Assembly (NCBI GenBank): GCA_023460855.1 | Contig: JAEWOS010000018.1 | Coordinates: 124,001-188,000 of the forward strand | DNA from: Bacteroidota bacterium | GTDB lineage: Bacteria; Bacteroidota; Bacteroidia; Flavobacteriales; Weeksellaceae | DNA length: 64,000 nt | Reading direction: 5' to 3' | Shown here: positions 1 to 8,517 of the stretch, piece after piece | How the letters are laid out: each line of letters begins with the position of its first letter | How positions within the stretch are numbered: the stretch's first letter is position 1 | Made by a program: the position numbers and the translations under genes | The notes under the pieces: generated by a model | Databases searched by the model: none | What the model saw: only the letters and a program-made list of their open reading frames with translations | Told to the model about the DNA's origin: nothing

Positions 1-488
1 TTATCGATAAACTGAGTCGTGACGGTATTGAACTTTCCGACGACATGCTCGATTTTCTGGCAAATGAAGTGAAAAGCAGCGTTCGCGACCTGATTGGTGT
101 CATCAATTCCGTGATTGCCTATTCCACGATTTATAAATCAGACCTAACGCTGGAACTGCTGAAAGATACCATCAGCAAAATTGCTTCCACGAAGAAAAAG
201 ATCATCAACATTCCTTATATTCAGGAAGTGGTTTGCGAATATTTCGGAATCGAGCGCGAGCAGCTTCTTTCAAAAACAAGAAAGCGCGAAATTGCTTTGC
301 CTCGTCAGCTTGCGATGTATTTTGCTAAAGAATATACCAATGCAACTTTCAGTAAAATCGGAGAGGAAATGGGCGGAAAAGACCATTCAACAGTAATGTA
401 TGCCTGCGAAACCATCAAAGATGTATCGAAGATTGACAAAGAGATTAAAAAGTACGTAAAAGAACTTACCGAAAAAATAAAACAGTAG
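1..488 (+). CDS. dnaA: Chromosomal replication initiator DnaA, C-terminal part (5' truncated by window edge)
   Basis: The reading frame is open from base 3 and has no start in the window, so only the last 161 or so residues are present. They cover the end of the AAA+ lid region (ELSDDMLDFLA, then a helix with VRDLIGVINS) and all of domain IV, the DNA-binding domain. Domain IV shows the basic loop KTRKREIALPRQ and the DnaA signature near KDHSTVMYA, which contacts DnaA boxes. DnaA opens the origin and also acts as a transcription factor. The family is unmistakable. No cluster of DnaA boxes was noticed downstream, so the origin is probably on the unseen side or elsewhere. Confidence 0.97.
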   Translation, partial: IDKLSRDGIELSDDMLDFLANEVKSSVRDLIGVINSVIAYSTIYKSDLTLELLKDTISKIASTKKKIINIPYIQEVVCEYFGIEREQLLSKTRKREIALPRQLAMYFAKEYTNATFSKIGEEMGGKDHSTVMYACETIKDVSKIDKEIKKYVKELTEKIKQ

Positions 489-511
489 AACTTGTTCATT
501 TTTATTTAGCG

Positions 512-546
512 AAATGAAGGGTATATTTGCTCTTCATTTTTTATTT
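512..546 (+). terminator. Putative terminator after dnaA
   Basis: Arms AAATGAAG (512-519) and CTTCATTT (532-539) can form an 8-bp stem followed by a T-rich tract. The loop contains TATATTTG (522-529), an exact match to the Bacteroidota -7 element, so this sequence may instead or also be the promoter of the phosphatase gene at 562. Confidence 0.45.
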
Positions 547-561
547 TAATCAATACAGGAT

Positions 562-1014
562 ATGAAAATATTAATGGTTTGCCTCGGAAATATCTGCAGA
601 AGCCCGCTCGCAGAAGGAATTCTTGCCGCCAAACTTCCTGAAGGATATCAGGTAGATTCCTGCGGGACAATTTCGATGCATGAAGGTGAAAATCCGGATC
701 ATCGTGCAGTAAAGGCAGCGACACATTACGGAGTGGATATTTCGAAGCAAAAATCTAGACCGATTACTGATGCAGATTTTGATGAGTATGACCGCATTTT
801 ATGTATGGACAAATCTGTCTATGAAGATGTGATGGCAAAGGCAAAAACTGAGGAGCAAAAACAAAAAATTGCTTTATTTCTTGAAGAAGCCGGCGTGGAA
901 AACCACAGGACAGAAGTTCCCGATCCGTACTGGGGAGAAATGGCAGATTTTCATGAAGTATACAAACTGATTGACGGTGCCTGCACGAAAATTGCCGAGA
1001 AAATACAGACATAA
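562..1014 (+). CDS. Low molecular weight protein-tyrosine phosphatase
   Basis: A cytoplasmic LMW-PTP of 150 residues, normal length for the family. It removes phosphate from protein phosphotyrosine through a cysteinyl-phosphate intermediate. The P-loop CLGNICRS lies at the extreme N-terminus, with the nucleophile Cys7 and phosphate-binding Arg13. The general-acid loop DPYW is at residues 121-124. The ATG at 562 puts the P-loop in its usual place. It sits between dnaA and an RsmI-like methyltransferase on the same strand, 27 bases before the next gene, so co-transcription is likely. In bacteria such enzymes often act on polysaccharide-export tyrosine kinases or on arsenate, but nothing here identifies the substrate. 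Confidence 0.93.
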   Translation: MKILMVCLGNICRSPLAEGILAAKLPEGYQVDSCGTISMHEGENPDHRAVKAATHYGVDISKQKSRPITDADFDEYDRILCMDKSVYEDVMAKAKTEEQKQKIALFLEEAGVENHRTEVPDPYWGEMADFHEVYKLIDGACTKIAEKIQT

Positions 1015-1041
1015 ATTTTAAATTAGTACAAGAAATTTATA

Positions 1042-1740
1042 ATGCTTATCCTGATTCCAGCCTATCTTTCAGAAGAATCTCCGGTATCGTATTTTGCTCC
1101 CGTAATTCAGGAGTATATTATGATGACTGATTATTTTTTTGTGGAAAATGAGAAAACCGCGAGAAGGGTAATCAAATTTTTTTGTCCGGAAAAAAAGCAA
1201 AGTGATCTCAAACTTTTTCTTCTCGACAAATACTCCGAAACTGCCGATTTGAAGGAAGCACAGAATCTGATGAAAGACGGACAGGATTTCGGCCTGCTTT
1301 CTGAAGCGGGACTTCCGTGTATCGCAGATCCCGGCAATATTATGGTGAAATGGTGTCATGAAAATGACATCAGCGTCGTTCCGGTTAATGGTCCGAGTTC
1401 GATAATTCTCGGTTTGATTGCGAGCGGATTCAACGGACAGCAGTTTACCTTTCACGGATATTTACCGATCGATAAAGTTCAGAAGAAAAGGCAGATTCAG
1501 CAGCTTGAAAGCCTGGTGGAGAAAACCGGATATACGCAGATTTTCATGGAAACACCGTACCGTAATCTGCAACTCTTTGATGATTTGATCAAATTTCTGA
1601 ATCCTTCTGCGAAACTGTGCATCGCTGCAAATATGAATCAGCCGGAACAGGAATTCATCAAAACCCGCAGGATTTCCGACTGGAAAAAGCACCGGCCTGA
1701 AATTCACAAAGTTCCGGCAATATTCATCCTTGGAAGATAA
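1042..1740 (+). CDS. RsmI-like SAM-dependent methyltransferase (tetrapyrrole methylase family)
   Basis: A 232-residue protein of the tetrapyrrole/RsmI methylase fold. SEAGLPCIADPG near residue 92 and NGPSSIILGLIASG near residue 115 are the typical SAM-binding segments of RsmI, which 2'-O-methylates C1402 of 16S rRNA. The N-terminus lacks the usual RsmI start (a short beta strand running straight into a PIGN-like motif) and instead begins MLILIPAYLSEESP. This is the divergent form common in Bacteroidota, so the rRNA target is inferred and not certain. It follows the phosphatase by 27 bases and is convergent with the Mpo1-like gene, ending only 2 bases from it. Confidence 0.82.
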   Translation: MLILIPAYLSEESPVSYFAPVIQEYIMMTDYFFVENEKTARRVIKFFCPEKKQSDLKLFLLDKYSETADLKEAQNLMKDGQDFGLLSEAGLPCIADPGNIMVKWCHENDISVVPVNGPSSIILGLIASGFNGQQFTFHGYLPIDKVQKKRQIQQLESLVEKTGYTQIFMETPYRNLQLFDDLIKFLNPSAKLCIAANMNQPEQEFIKTRRISDWKKHRPEIHKVPAIFILGR

Positions 1741-1742
1741 AT

Positions 1743-2216
1743 TCAGTATCGAATTCCTCCATTTTTCATCAGGAAATGGAGCAGCCACGCCGGACCAACA
1801 AGCAGAAACTGCAGGTCTTTAAGGAAACTCGGTTTCTTACCTTCAATTTTATGACCGTAAAACTGACCGATCCAAGCAAGCACGAAAACTGATGCGTAAA
1901 ACATCCAGGAATTCCTCCCGAAATTCAGATTGACTGCAGAAATCACAAATTCGAAAAACAGCATGATGAAAAACATGACCGCTGCAATTTTCCAGGAAAG
2001 TGTTGCATAATAAACCGTGACAAGTGCGATTGCAGCAATGCTGATTACGCTGATAAATCCGAAATTTTTTACAAACAGATGTGGAGCGGGAATCAGAGAC
2101 AGAAATCCGAGAATGCTCCAGAAAATCAGCGGAACACAAATCCAGTGAATGCGTTTATTGGTTTCATTGCGGTGGCTTTCGGAATATTCTGCAAACAGCC
2201 GGTCAATTTTTTTCAT
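1743..2216 (-). CDS. Mpo1-like (DUF962/YGL010w-type) membrane protein
   Basis: A 157-residue protein with four predicted membrane segments, matching the DUF962/Mpo1 family. Yeast Mpo1 is an Fe(II)-dependent dioxygenase that alpha-oxidises 2-hydroxy fatty acids. The N-terminal RIHWICVPLIFW segment and the later GHKIEGKKPSFLKDLQFLLVGPAWLLHF region carry the conserved histidines, and GP.W near the end is typical. The bacterial role is not established; lipid oxidation is inferred from the family. The gene runs opposite to its neighbours and ends 2 bases from the methyltransferase stop, with no separate terminator visible. Confidence 0.82.
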   Translation of the reverse strand: MKKIDRLFAEYSESHRNETNKRIHWICVPLIFWSILGFLSLIPAPHLFVKNFGFISVISIAAIALVTVYYATLSWKIAAVMFFIMLFFEFVISAVNLNFGRNSWMFYASVFVLAWIGQFYGHKIEGKKPSFLKDLQFLLVGPAWLLHFLMKNGGIRY

Positions 2217-2283
2217 CGGAATAACATTGTACCGAAATTATAAAATTTGCAGCGGATAATTGTATTTTTGAAAAATTTTTGAA

Positions 2284-2988
2284 ATGGTGCTCGATCTAAT
2301 GGGACAGGCGGTCTGGGATTACTTTCACAATAATTCGCCTAAAGATATACTTACTGAAACTTCGATCTCCGAAGTAGACGAACTTCCGGTTTCATACCTG
2401 TTCAGAACCTATCCTGAAATGAATGTACTGGAGCAAAAAGCGCTCGACATTTCATGCGGTAATGTTCTGGATATTGGTTGCGGCGCAGGTTCGCATGCGC
2501 TTTATCTGCAGAATCAGAGAAAACTGAACGTATGTGCGCTGGATTATTCACCGAAATCCATTGAAATCTGTAAAGAAAGAGGTTTACAAAAAACTGTTTG
2601 CAAAAATCTGCTTGATTTTGAAGGACAGTTCGACACGCTTCTCCTGCTAATGAACGGTACCGGAATTTTCGAAACTCTTTCCAGAATTGATGTTTATCTG
2701 CAGAGATTGAAAACCCTGCTTTCACCGGGCGGACAGGTTCTGATTGACAGCACAGACATTCTGTATATGTACGATCGTGATGAAGACGGCGGCGTAATCG
2801 TTCCTGCCGGAAAATATTATGGGGAACTGAATTTTTATCTTCATTATAAAGGACTTTCGGAACCTCCGATGAAATGGCTTTATCTGGACTTTGAAACGCT
2901 GAAGAATGCAGCAAATCATAATGGTTTCGAAATTGAAAAAATTCTGCAGCACGAAGATTCGTATCTCGCTAAAATGACACTGCCTTAA
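2284..2988 (+). CDS. Class I SAM-dependent methyltransferase
   Basis: A 234-residue cytoplasmic protein with the Rossmann motif I VLDIGCGAGSH at residues 61-71 and a following acidic residue in ALDYSPKSIE (motif II). Post-I segments such as LLSPGGQVLIDSTD support a class I methyltransferase. The substrate cannot be told from sequence. A possible -7 element TATTTTTG at 2263-2270 lies 13 bases before the ATG, which would give a very short leader. It is divergent from the Mpo1-like gene, with 67 bases between the starts. Confidence 0.88.
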   Translation: MVLDLMGQAVWDYFHNNSPKDILTETSISEVDELPVSYLFRTYPEMNVLEQKALDISCGNVLDIGCGAGSHALYLQNQRKLNVCALDYSPKSIEICKERGLQKTVCKNLLDFEGQFDTLLLLMNGTGIFETLSRIDVYLQRLKTLLSPGGQVLIDSTDILYMYDRDEDGGVIVPAGKYYGELNFYLHYKGLSEPPMKWLYLDFETLKNAANHNGFEIEKILQHEDSYLAKMTLP

Positions 2989-3116
2989 ACGGTAGAGTAC
3001 CTCATCAGTTTAGTTTCCGCTCTGATATTTACCTGTTTTTTTGAGCCTCTTTTATTAATATTTTGTAATATTAAGGCTTCAAATTAAACTATGTTAACCG
3101 GAATTTTACTCTCTTG

Positions 3117-4550
3117 ATGGAACAGATTATTCAAACAGTAAACGATTTAATCTGGTCCAATGCGCTGATTATTCTTTGTATTGGTGTCGGACTTTACTTC
3201 ACTATCCGAACGAAATTTTTGCAGGTTCGCCTGATCAGGGATATGATCGGCCAGCTTTTCACCGAAAATTCCAATGATAAAGGCGTTTCACCATTTCAGG
3301 CATTCTCAATTGCGATCGCCGGGCGCGTCGGAACCGGAAATATTGCAGGAGTTGCCACAGCCATTGCGATGGGCGGACCCGGCGCAGTTTTCTGGATGTG
3401 GCTGATTGCTTTTTTGGGAAGTTCCACAGCATTTATCGAAGCAACTTTGGGTCAGATTTATAAAGTGGAAAAAAACGGTCATTATCGAGGAGGACCGGCG
3501 TATTATATTGAAAAAGGAATCGGTAAGAAATGGTATGCGGTAATTTTTGCGATTGCAACGATTATGGCATGTGCGGTTTTTCTGCCGGGTGTTCAGAGCA
3601 ACAGCATCGCGGGAAGTATGGAAAGTGCTTTCGGACTTGATAAACTCTGGGTCGGGATTGCCATGGTTTTTCTGCTCGTTTTTATCATTATTGGTGATGT
3701 AAAGCGCATCGGTAAATTTTCTGAATGGGTGATTCCTTTTATGGCAGGAGCCTACATTCTAATGGCGCTGGTGATCATCGGAATGAATTACGAACAGATT
3801 CCTTCAGTTTTAAAACTTATTTTTTCTTCTGCTTTTGGGATGGATGCTACTTTTGGCGGAATTCTGGGCTCAGCAATCGCGTGGGGTGTTAAACGCGGAA
3901 TTTATTCAAATGAAGCCGGACAGGGAACAGCACCTCATGCCGCAGCTGCAGCCGCGACTTCGCATCCCGCAAAACAGGGAATTCTGCAGGCTTTTTCGGT
4001 GTATATTGATACGCTTTTTGTGTGTACCGCAACTGCTTTTATCATTCTTTTTACCGGGCAATATAATGTGAAAGACGGTAATGGCGGACATATTGTGCAC
4101 AATCTTCCCGGTGTTGAAGAAGGTCCGTTGTTTACGCAGGCTGCAATTTCAGAGCATTTCCCGGCAATCGGTCATGGGTTTGTAGCAATTGCGTTGTGGT
4201 TTTTTGTATTCACGACGGTTTTGGCGTATTACTTTATGGCAGAATCCAATCTGTATTATCTGCGTCAGAAAAAGATGAGTCAGTCATTACTCTGGGTTCT
4301 GAGAATTGGATTTTTTGCTTCCATCGTTTACGGTGCTACCACAACCGGCGGACAGGCCTGGACTTTAGGCGATATCGGCGTTGGCTTAATGGCCTGGCTG
4401 AATATTATCGCGATCCTGCTCCTGCATAAAAAAGCACTTCTTACGCTAAAAGATTACGAACAGCAGAAAAAAGAAGGGAAAGATCCTGTATTTGATCCTG
4501 AGAAACTAGGAATTAAGAATACTACGGAGTGGAATAAATACGAAATATAA
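3117..4550 (+). CDS. Alanine/glycine:cation symporter (AGCS family)
   Basis: An integral membrane carrier of 477 residues that takes up alanine or glycine with Na+ or H+. About ten membrane segments can be read, and the family signature GRVGTGNIAGVATAIAMGGP lies near residue 63. GVKRGIYSNEAGQGTAPHAAA, further in, is another AGCS hallmark. The frame also has a TTG one codon upstream at 3114; the ATG at 3117 is preferred. An 8-bp inverted repeat, TTAATATT-TTGT-AATATTAA (3055-3074), sits about 45 bases upstream and could be an operator. A bidirectional hairpin separates it from the convergent metG. Confidence 0.94.
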   Translation: MEQIIQTVNDLIWSNALIILCIGVGLYFTIRTKFLQVRLIRDMIGQLFTENSNDKGVSPFQAFSIAIAGRVGTGNIAGVATAIAMGGPGAVFWMWLIAFLGSSTAFIEATLGQIYKVEKNGHYRGGPAYYIEKGIGKKWYAVIFAIATIMACAVFLPGVQSNSIAGSMESAFGLDKLWVGIAMVFLLVFIIIGDVKRIGKFSEWVIPFMAGAYILMALVIIGMNYEQIPSVLKLIFSSAFGMDATFGGILGSAIAWGVKRGIYSNEAGQGTAPHAAAAAATSHPAKQGILQAFSVYIDTLFVCTATAFIILFTGQYNVKDGNGGHIVHNLPGVEEGPLFTQAAISEHFPAIGHGFVAIALWFFVFTTVLAYYFMAESNLYYLRQKKMSQSLLWVLRIGFFASIVYGATTTGGQAWTLGDIGVGLMAWLNIIAILLLHKKALLTLKDYEQQKKEGKDPVFDPEKLGIKNTTEWNKYEI

Positions 4551-4555
4551 AAAAC

Positions 4556-4590
4556 AAAAAAGATTTCAGAATTTTCTGAAATCTTTTTTG
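4556..4590. terminator. Bidirectional terminator between symporter gene and metG
   Basis: Perfect 11-base arms AGATTTCAGAA (4561-4571) and TTCTGAAATCT (4574-4584) are flanked by an A run on the left and a T run on the right, so the hairpin can work on both strands between two convergent genes. Confidence 0.85.
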
Positions 4591-4593
4591 TTG

Positions 4594-4627
4594 GTCTCTA
4601 ATCTCCGGTCTCGGAATCTCCTGTCTC
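4594..4627. repeat. Short tandem GTCTC/AATCTCC repeat
   Basis: GTCTC occurs at 4594, 4608 and 4623 and AATCTCC at 4600 and 4615, giving 2.4 units of about 14-15 bases. On the minus strand the unit reads GAGAC-N-GGAGATT. The repeat runs into the metG stop codon. It resembles the GAGATT-type repeats upstream of purM. Confidence 0.65.
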
Positions 4628-6653
4628 AGCCTATTTCAATTCCGTTTTCTACTTTATCATCTGGAGTTACGAAAGAAAGTTTTCCGTCCGGTTTTGTAGT
4701 GAGCAGAAGCATTCCCTGGGATTCAATTCCGCGGATTTTTCTTGGGGCTAAATTTGCCAAAATCATTACCTGTTTTCCTACACATTCTTCCGGTGTGAAA
4801 CTTTCGGCAACGCCGGAAACAACGGTTCTTACATCAACTCCGGTGTCCACTTTAAACTTCAGAAGTTTGTCGGCCTTTTCTACTTTTTCAGCTTCCAGAA
4901 TCGTTGCAGTTCTAAGGTCTATTTTTGTAAAATCGTCAAATTGGATTTCGTCTTTCATTGGGTTTGCGTTTGGATTGGTTTTTTTGTTGGACTGTTTTGT
5001 GTTTTCGAGTTTCTGAATTTGAGCTTCAATCACATCATCTTCAATTTTTGAGAAAAGGAGAGCAGCTTCGTAAATCTGATGTCCGCTTTCGATGAGAACT
5101 CCGGAAATTTCGTTCCAGTTTCTTTGTTCAACATTAAACATTTTCAACAGTTTTTCGGAAGAAAACGGCATGAAAGGTTCGGAAAGCTGAGCCAAAGCAA
5201 CAGCAATTTGCGCTCCGACAAATAAAGACTGAGCAGTTTTTTCAGGATTGTCTTTGATGGTTTTCCACGGTTCTTCAGTCTGTAAATACTGGTTTCCGAA
5301 TCTCGCTAAATTCATCAAAGCTGAAAGAGCATTTCTGAACTCAAAATTTTCAAGGAAGGTTTCAATTTCTTTTGCAGATTTTTCGATTTCCTTGAGTTCT
5401 TCAGCATTTGAGTTTCCTTCAGGAACTGTTCCGTTATAATATTTGTGAATCAGAACTGCAACTCTGTTGATGAAATTTCCGAAAATTCCAACCAGTTCTG
5501 AATTGTTTTTAGTCTGAAAATCTTTCCATGTGAAATTATTGTCTTTCGTTTCAGGAGCTGAAGAAAGCAATGCGTATCTCAACACGTCCTGCTGTCCCGG
5601 AAATTCTTCCACATATTCATGTGCCCAAACTGCCCAGTTTCTTGAAGTGGAAATTTTGTCGTTTTCCAGATTAAGAAATTCAAAAGCAGGAACATTTGTC
5701 GGCATTACGTAACCGCCGTGCGCTTTCATCATCGCCGGAAAAATAATGCAGTGAAAAACGATATTATCTTTTCCGATGAAGTGAATCAGGTCTGAATTTT
5801 CGCTTTGCCAGTAATCTTTCCAGTCTTTACCGTTTTTCTCGGCCCATTCCTGCGTGAAAGAAATATAACCGATCGGCGCATCAAACCAAACATACAGCAC
5901 TTTTCCTTCAGCATCCGGAAGCGGAACAGCAACGCCCCAATTCAGGTCGCGTGTCATTGCCCGAGGTTTCAAACCGTCATTCAGCCAGGATTTTACCTGC
6001 CCGTAAACGTTCGGTTTCCAGTCTTCTTTATGACCTTCAATAATCCATTCATTCAGAAAATCTTCATATTCATTTAAAGGAAGATACCAGTTTTTGGTTT
6101 CCTTCAGCACCGGAACATTTCCGCTTAACGCAGATTTTGGATTGATGAGTTCCGAAGGAGAAAGGGTAGAACCGCATTTTTCACACTGATCACCGTAAGC
6201 GCCGTCGTTTCCACAGGTTGGACAAGTTCCTACAATATAACGGTCAGCTAGAAATTCATTCGCCTGTTCATCGAAATACTGTTCGGAAACTTCTTCCTGA
6301 AATTTGTCTTTATCATATAGTGTCCTGAAAAATTCCTGACTTACTTCGTGATGTTTCTTAGAAGTTGTTCTCGAATATTGATCGAAAGAAATTCCGAGAT
6401 TGGAAAAAGATTTCTTAATGATTTCGTGGTATTTGTCCACTATATCCTGCGGCGAAACACCTTCTTTTTTAGCGCGGATTGTGATTGGAATTCCGTGTTC
6501 ATCACTTCCGCAAATGAAAGCTACATCTTTTCCCAGTCTTCTCTGAAATCTTGCATAAACATCGGACGGAACATAAACTCCCGCCAAATGCCCAATATGA
6601 ACCGGCCCGTTTGCATAAGGCAAAGCAGCGGTAATCATTTTTCTTTCTGACAT
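4626..6653 (-). CDS. metG: Methionyl-tRNA synthetase
   Basis: A class I aminoacyl-tRNA synthetase of 675 residues that charges tRNA-Met. The ATP site HIGH appears as GPVHIGHLAG near residue 20. A CPTC...CEKC zinc knuckle lies around residues 145-160. The KMSKS loop is present in altered form as KISTS near residue 335. The C-terminal 110 residues (from about FDDFTKIDLR) form an EMAP-II/Trbp111-type tRNA-binding domain, giving the long MetG form. The start is ATG at 6653. Upstream on the minus strand a -7-like element TATCTTTG (6683-6676) is placed for a promoter. The C-terminal linker is rich in Asn and Lys. Confidence 0.97.
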   Translation of the reverse strand: MSERKMITAALPYANGPVHIGHLAGVYVPSDVYARFQRRLGKDVAFICGSDEHGIPITIRAKKEGVSPQDIVDKYHEIIKKSFSNLGISFDQYSRTTSKKHHEVSQEFFRTLYDKDKFQEEVSEQYFDEQANEFLADRYIVGTCPTCGNDGAYGDQCEKCGSTLSPSELINPKSALSGNVPVLKETKNWYLPLNEYEDFLNEWIIEGHKEDWKPNVYGQVKSWLNDGLKPRAMTRDLNWGVAVPLPDAEGKVLYVWFDAPIGYISFTQEWAEKNGKDWKDYWQSENSDLIHFIGKDNIVFHCIIFPAMMKAHGGYVMPTNVPAFEFLNLENDKISTSRNWAVWAHEYVEEFPGQQDVLRYALLSSAPETKDNNFTWKDFQTKNNSELVGIFGNFINRVAVLIHKYYNGTVPEGNSNAEELKEIEKSAKEIETFLENFEFRNALSALMNLARFGNQYLQTEEPWKTIKDNPEKTAQSLFVGAQIAVALAQLSEPFMPFSSEKLLKMFNVEQRNWNEISGVLIESGHQIYEAALLFSKIEDDVIEAQIQKLENTKQSNKKTNPNANPMKDEIQFDDFTKIDLRTATILEAEKVEKADKLLKFKVDTGVDVRTVVSGVAESFTPEECVGKQVMILANLAPRKIRGIESQGMLLLTTKPDGKLSFVTPDDKVENGIEIG

Positions 6654-6798
6654 CTTCTCTTTTTCTATTAATTTGCAAAGATAAATCTAATGTTGCTTAG
6701 ACGAAAGAAAAACAAAACAAAAGGGAATTCGGGGTTGGAAGAAATGTAGTAAATTCGGCTGGGAAATGAGTGAATCAACGATCCACTAAAAAACAATA

Positions 6799-7776
6799 AT
6801 GCCCGGCAAACTCTTCGACAAGCAAAATATTTTTCTTATTCTCTTATTCCTGATGGTATTGGCCGGAAAATTTATGCCGTACCACGAGGAATACAACCGG
6901 TTTTTCAATTTAGGAAGCTTTATTGACTGGGGAATTGCAGGAATTTTTCTTTTGTACGGACTGAAGCTCAATCTGAAGGAAGTCGTAAAGGATGTATCGA
7001 ACTGGAAACTGCACCTGTTAATTCAATCAGCGACTTTTTTGCTGTTTCCCGCGCTTGTGCTGCTGCTTTACCCTTTCGCTAAATCAACTTCTTTTTTTCA
7101 GCTTTGGATAGCGGTTTTTTTTCTGGCCAGTCTGCCTTCAACAGTTTCTTCATCAGTGGTGATGGTTTCCATTGCAAAAGGAAATGTAACTTCAGCTATT
7201 TTCAATGCATCAATTTCCGTTTTGATCGGTATTATCATGACACCTTTATTGATGAGCCTTTTTTTGAATGAGAATGGTGGAGGCGGAAGCAATCAGAGTG
7301 AAGTTGTGCAGCAATTGCTGCTGAAAGTAGTGCTGCCAATAATACTGGGAATCTTATTGAATCCGCTTTTCAAAGTGTTTGTCAATAGGCACGCGAAAAT
7401 AATTGCTGAATTCGATCGCTTTATTATTTTGCTGATTGTCTATGAAAGTTTTTCAAGTGCCTTTGTAAACCGCATTTTTTCTACAATCCCGAGCAGTCAG
7501 TTTTTTTGGTTAACTGTAGGAGTTATTGCTCTTTTTTTCTTGATATATAAAATCATAAAGTTTATTGCAGAAAAGGCGAAGTTTACCAGAGAGGAAATTA
7601 TCACGGCAACATTTTGCGGTTCGAAAAAATCACTTGTTCACGGCAGTTTGTTCGTACTTGTTTTAGGAATTCCTGATGAAAAAAAAGTAATATTTCTGCT
7701 TCCGGTAATGATTTACCACAGCTTCCAGCTTTTTTATGTAAGTTGGCTGGCAAATAGGATCTCAAAAACAGCATAA
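6799..7776 (+). CDS. Bile acid:sodium symporter-like transporter (SBF-like/YfeH type)
   Basis: A 325-residue integral membrane protein with about ten hydrophobic segments. Its pattern fits the SBF-like CPA transporter family (YfeH type): an N-terminal segment MPGKLFDKQNIF, a charged DWGIAGIFLLYGLKLN stretch in helix 2, and the SLPSTVSSSVVMVSIAKGN crossover region near residue 112. FCGSKKSLVHGSLF near residue 272 is the second half-crossover. The substrate is unknown; bile acid is only the family name. The gene is divergent from metG, with 145 bases between starts. Confidence 0.85.
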   Translation: MPGKLFDKQNIFLILLFLMVLAGKFMPYHEEYNRFFNLGSFIDWGIAGIFLLYGLKLNLKEVVKDVSNWKLHLLIQSATFLLFPALVLLLYPFAKSTSFFQLWIAVFFLASLPSTVSSSVVMVSIAKGNVTSAIFNASISVLIGIIMTPLLMSLFLNENGGGGSNQSEVVQQLLLKVVLPIILGILLNPLFKVFVNRHAKIIAEFDRFIILLIVYESFSSAFVNRIFSTIPSSQFFWLTVGVIALFFLIYKIIKFIAEKAKFTREEIITATFCGSKKSLVHGSLFVLVLGIPDEKKVIFLLPVMIYHSFQLFYVSWLANRISKTA

Positions 7777-7879
7777 ATCAACACTTGAAACTTTAAAATA
7801 AAAATGAATAAGGTATTATTGATATTTCTGATTATCCCTTCATCTTCAAACTTAGTTTTTATTGATTAGCTTTAATCTT

Positions 7880-8401
7880 ATGAAAAAGTGGTTTCTGTGT
7901 GCTGTTCCGTTCTTTATATTCAGTATGTTTTCATCCTGTGCGACTCAGTTGAAAAATTCTGATCATGCCAGGAATATTTTGGATGCCAATGTTCTTCTGG
8001 ATAATTTTCATCATTATGCTGCCGAAGCAGATTTCAATTACTATTTTGATTTGTTCGCTGAAGAATCCACATTTATCGGAACAGATGCAACCGAAGTCTG
8101 GAATAAAAGAGCATTTATGGATTATGCAAAACCTCATTTCGACAAGGGAAAAGCCTGGACTTTTAAAACCGTACAACGGAATTTGCAGGAAAGTAAAGAC
8201 GGGAAAATCATTTGGTTTGATGAATTGCTGGAAACGCAGATGAAACTTTGCAGGGGAAGTGGTGTACTCGAAAAAAATGGAAATGAGTGGAAAATCCGGC
8301 AGTATGTGCTTTCTATGACGGTTCCCAACGATGTTACGCGCGAAGTAGTAAAAGCGAAAGCTCCAATAGAAGATCAATATATAGAGAATTTGAAGAAATA
8401 G
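7880..8401 (+). CDS. NTF2/SnoaL-like lipoprotein
   Basis: A 173-residue protein with a lipoprotein signal peptide ending in the lipobox MFSSC, so it is likely lipid-anchored in the envelope. The mature part (YFDLFAEESTFIGTDATEVWNKRAFMDYA) is typical of NTF2-like/SnoaL_3 proteins, small alpha+beta barrels used as enzymes or binding modules. No catalytic set is evident. The open frame begins at a TTG at 7862, but the ATG at 7880 gives a proper MKKWF signal start and is chosen. Function unknown. Confidence 0.8.
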   Translation: MKKWFLCAVPFFIFSMFSSCATQLKNSDHARNILDANVLLDNFHHYAAEADFNYYFDLFAEESTFIGTDATEVWNKRAFMDYAKPHFDKGKAWTFKTVQRNLQESKDGKIIWFDELLETQMKLCRGSGVLEKNGNEWKIRQYVLSMTVPNDVTREVVKAKAPIEDQYIENLKK

Positions 8402-8482
8402 CTGTTGATTTTTTTCTTGTAGAATAGTGATTTTGCTGATTGTTTCTTAACCTACATCAATGCTGTTAAACAGTGTGTTTGG

Positions 8483-8490
8483 TAAATTTG
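8483..8490 (+). promoter_or_regulatory. Putative -7 element for the pirin gene
   Basis: TAAATTTG matches TAnnTTTG exactly and lies 27 bases before the pirin ATG. No good -33 TTTG is found at the expected 19-base spacing, so support is partial. Confidence 0.4.
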
Positions 8491-8517
8491 CAGTATCAAA
8501 TCAGAAAAAATATCAAA

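Noticed and set aside
1..560. Replication origin next to dnaA
   Set aside because: Only the 3' end of dnaA is in the window. I noticed no group of DnaA boxes or AT-rich unwinding element downstream of it.
7804..7869. 21-codon ORF before the NTF2-like lipoprotein
   Set aside because: It looks like a signal-peptide-like stretch, but it is short, without support, and ends before the lipoprotein start at 7880.
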